From a virus: 63,576 nucleotides of DNA. Shown one piece after another: positions 62,184 through 63,576 of this stretch. Below the pieces are notes generated by a model. That model worked only from the letters and a program-made list of their open reading frames with translations. It was not told the origin of the DNA and did no database searches. Numbering within the stretch: the first letter of the stretch is position 1; each line of letters begins with the position of its first letter. The stretch spans positions 1 through 63,576 of IMG/VR virus record IMGVR_UViG_3300005529_000035; one strand, given 5' to 3'. Position numbers and translations under genes: made by a program.

Positions 62184-63125
62184 GTGGCACGGATGCGCAC
62201 ACTCAAGCCCGAGGCGTTCACGTCAGAGACGCTCGCGGCCGTATCCGTGCATGCACGGTGGACCTTCGGGGGCCTCTGGTGTTACTGCGATGACGAGGGC
62301 CGCGGCCGGGCCAATGCCGGGCTCGTCAAGGCCGCCGTCTGGCCGCTCGACGAGGACATCACCGTCAAGCACGTCGAGCAGTTCCTGGACGAACTCGAGG
62401 CAGCGCGGCTGCTCTGCCGCTACGAGGTGGACGGCAAGGGCTATCTGCACGTCGTGAACTTCGGCGAGCACCAGCACCCGAACCGGCCCGTTGAAAGCAA
62501 GCTGCCGGCCTGCACACGGAGGACTCACGGAGGACTCAGTGAGCATGCAGTGAGTCCGCATACGGGGGGGCCTGAGAGCGGCGGTGATGCCGTCGCCGAG
62601 CGGCCGGAGCCCAGGTCAGACAGGAAAGCGGCCCAAACGACCCCCGTGACCGGCAAACATGCAGGTCAGATGCCACTCACTGAGGACTCACTGAGTGCTC
62701 ACGGAGCCCGCAAAGCAAAGTCGTCCAGTACCCCTCCTACTCCTGTAGGTACTACAGGAGTAGGAGATGGAGATGGAGAAGTAGATGGAGTCCAGCAGGC
62801 TACGCCTGCTGCCGCGAACGGATCGCGGCCCGACGCCCAGCTGACCATCACCCAGCGTTCCAAGCGCATCACCGACGCCTACGCCAAGGCTGAGCCGCTC
62901 TGCAAATGGCCAGCCGTCAACGGCGTGGTGATCCGGGCGCTAAAGACCGAGCGCTACTCAGACGACGAGATCCAGGCCGCGCTGCTGCGCATGGCCGGGG
63001 AGAACCGCTCGGTCACGGTCGACTCACTCCGTACCGAGCTCGGGGGGATGCCGCCACGCAACGGCGGCACCCCCGGCAAGAAAACCAACTACACCGATGA
63101 GGAGTATGCCAGTGGCTGGGGATGA
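62184..63125 (+). CDS. Phage replication initiator (O-like) protein
   Basis: 313 residues from GTG 62184. The N-terminal ~120 residues (MARMRTLKPEAFTSETLAAV, VHARWTFGGLWCYCDDEGRG, GLVKAAVWPLDEDITVKHVE, ...FGEHQHPNRPVESKLPAC) match the winged domain of actinophage replication proteins. Then a long disordered linker encoded by the repeat-rich 62521-62790 region, and a C-terminal helical domain (QRSKRITDAYAKAEPLCKWP). The gene contains a candidate origin in the linker. Confidence 0.8.
   Translation: MARMRTLKPEAFTSETLAAVSVHARWTFGGLWCYCDDEGRGRANAGLVKAAVWPLDEDITVKHVEQFLDELEAARLLCRYEVDGKGYLHVVNFGEHQHPNRPVESKLPACTRRTHGGLSEHAVSPHTGGPESGGDAVAERPEPRSDRKAAQTTPVTGKHAGQMPLTEDSLSAHGARKAKSSSTPPTPVGTTGVGDGDGEVDGVQQATPAAANGSRPDAQLTITQRSKRITDAYAKAEPLCKWPAVNGVVIRALKTERYSDDEIQAALLRMAGENRSVTVDSLRTELGGMPPRNGGTPGKKTNYTDEEYASGWG
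62521..62790 (+). repeat. Candidate origin of replication inside replication gene
   Basis: In the linker codons: GGACTCA at 62521, 62532 and 62684 and TGAGTCC at 62551, CACTCA/TGAGTG dyad (62674-62697), then a 33-bp perfect palindrome, CTCCTACTCCTGTAG (62734-62748)-GTA-CTACAGGAGTAGGAG (62752-62766), followed by GATGGA repeats. A lambdoid phage keeps its origin in the same place of gene O. Sequence pattern seen; origin function inferred. Confidence 0.6.
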
Positions 63126-63576
63126 TCTCCACGACAACCTGCTAGCCGAGATCCCGGACGCCAGGGCGGTTGAGTGCGACGGGCACGGCTGGCTGAGCAT
63201 CACCTGGGCAGACCGCACCACGGCCGCCAAGTGCCCACGGTGCGCAACCCGCGTACTGCGTCTCGCCATCGGCGAGTTCATCCCGAAGCGCTTCCGCGAA
63301 CCAGTGGAAGTAGACGAGCAGATCACCGAGTGGGCCATGCGCGGCCCCAAGGCCGAGGGCCTGTACCTCGCCGGCCAGGTCGGCACCGGCAAGACGCACG
63401 CTGCGTGGATGGCAGTTGCCGCATGGTGCCTCGCGGCGAACGTGGCCCCGCGCGGCGAGGACTTCAGGCACAGCCCGTACTCCGACCAGCGGACCCGGGT
63501 CAAGCCGACCGTGATCTTCGCCCGGATGACGGACCTGCTCGACAACTTCCGGCCCGGCCCCGACGACTCGGTACAG
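63106..63576 (+). CDS. DnaC-like helicase loader, N-terminal part cut by window edge
   Basis: 157 codons open to the window edge. A Cys pair (AKCPRCATRV, ~43-46) with Cys24 suggests a zinc site. The AAA+ Walker A is YLAGQVGTGKTHAAW (~90-98). ATG 63106 follows GATGAGGAGT and overlaps the end of the replication gene. It would load the helicase at the origin. Confidence 0.8.
   Translation, partial: MPVAGDDLHDNLLAEIPDARAVECDGHGWLSITWADRTTAAKCPRCATRVLRLAIGEFIPKRFREPVEVDEQITEWAMRGPKAEGLYLAGQVGTGKTHAAWMAVAAWCLAANVAPRGEDFRHSPYSDQRTRVKPTVIFARMTDLLDNFRPGPDDSVQ

Overview
The window reads as a nearly complete temperate siphovirus (phage or prophage) of a high-GC actinomycete. The evidence is very high GC, GTG/TTG starts, many leaderless genes with TANNNT -10 boxes, two WhiB-family proteins, a DUF6879 + XRE/DUF5753 regulator pair and DUF2637/TraB-type translocase genes. 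All of these are actinobacterial signatures. Both edges cut genes (a serine integrase on the left, a helicase loader on the right), so the window is a slice of a longer or circularly permuted element. The host genus cannot be named from this sequence.

Layout. 1-1142: start of a serine integrase with its upstream non-coding region (possible attP) and a secreted beta-trefoil-like protein gene on the plus strand. 1150-1425: a block of terminators. 1439-34743 (minus strand, read right to left): TerS, TerL, portal, MuF-like head protein, head maturation protease/scaffold, decoration protein, major capsid, head-tail connectors, major tail protein, frameshifted tail assembly chaperones, tape measure with a lytic transglycosylase domain, distal tail proteins, three large fibre/beta-helix proteins, membrane accessory proteins, DUF1003 protein, amidase endolysin, holin. 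Two homing-endonuclease genes and two small plus-strand genes interrupt this late operon. 34763-44157 (minus): small DNA-binding proteins and a block that looks like the transfer module of actinomycete conjugative plasmids (DUF2637/SpdB-like protein, membrane proteins, an FtsK/TraB-type ATPase followed directly by a cluster of GAGTCCA repeats, a WhiB protein and a BldC-like regulator). 44175-63576 (mostly plus): DUF6879 and XRE/DUF5753 regulators, many tiny leaderless genes, HNH and GIY-YIG nucleases, a roughly 810-nt non-coding region packed with long stems, a divergent repressor pair, then an early operon with a RecT-like annealing protein, HNH-like protein, second WhiB, replication initiator with an internal candidate origin, and a DnaC-like loader.

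How it works together. The integrase and the divergent regulators (53988-54840) would set lysogeny. The early operon supplies recombination and replication. The minus-strand late operon builds and releases virions. The TraB/DUF2637 block with adjacent repeats suggests that the element may also spread, or be maintained, by a plasmid-like double-stranded DNA translocation route.

Most notable: (i) a candidate giant structured RNA at 52884-53696, whose long stems deviate from Watson-Crick pairing mainly as G-U pairs that only make sense on the plus strand; (ii) a family of four pseudoknot-forming leader RNAs, each behind its own -10 box, three of them directly in front of homing endonuclease genes; (iii) a clt-like repeat cluster beside the phage-borne TraB; (iv) a strong programmed -1 frameshift signal; (v) a 33-bp palindrome and iterons inside the replication gene.
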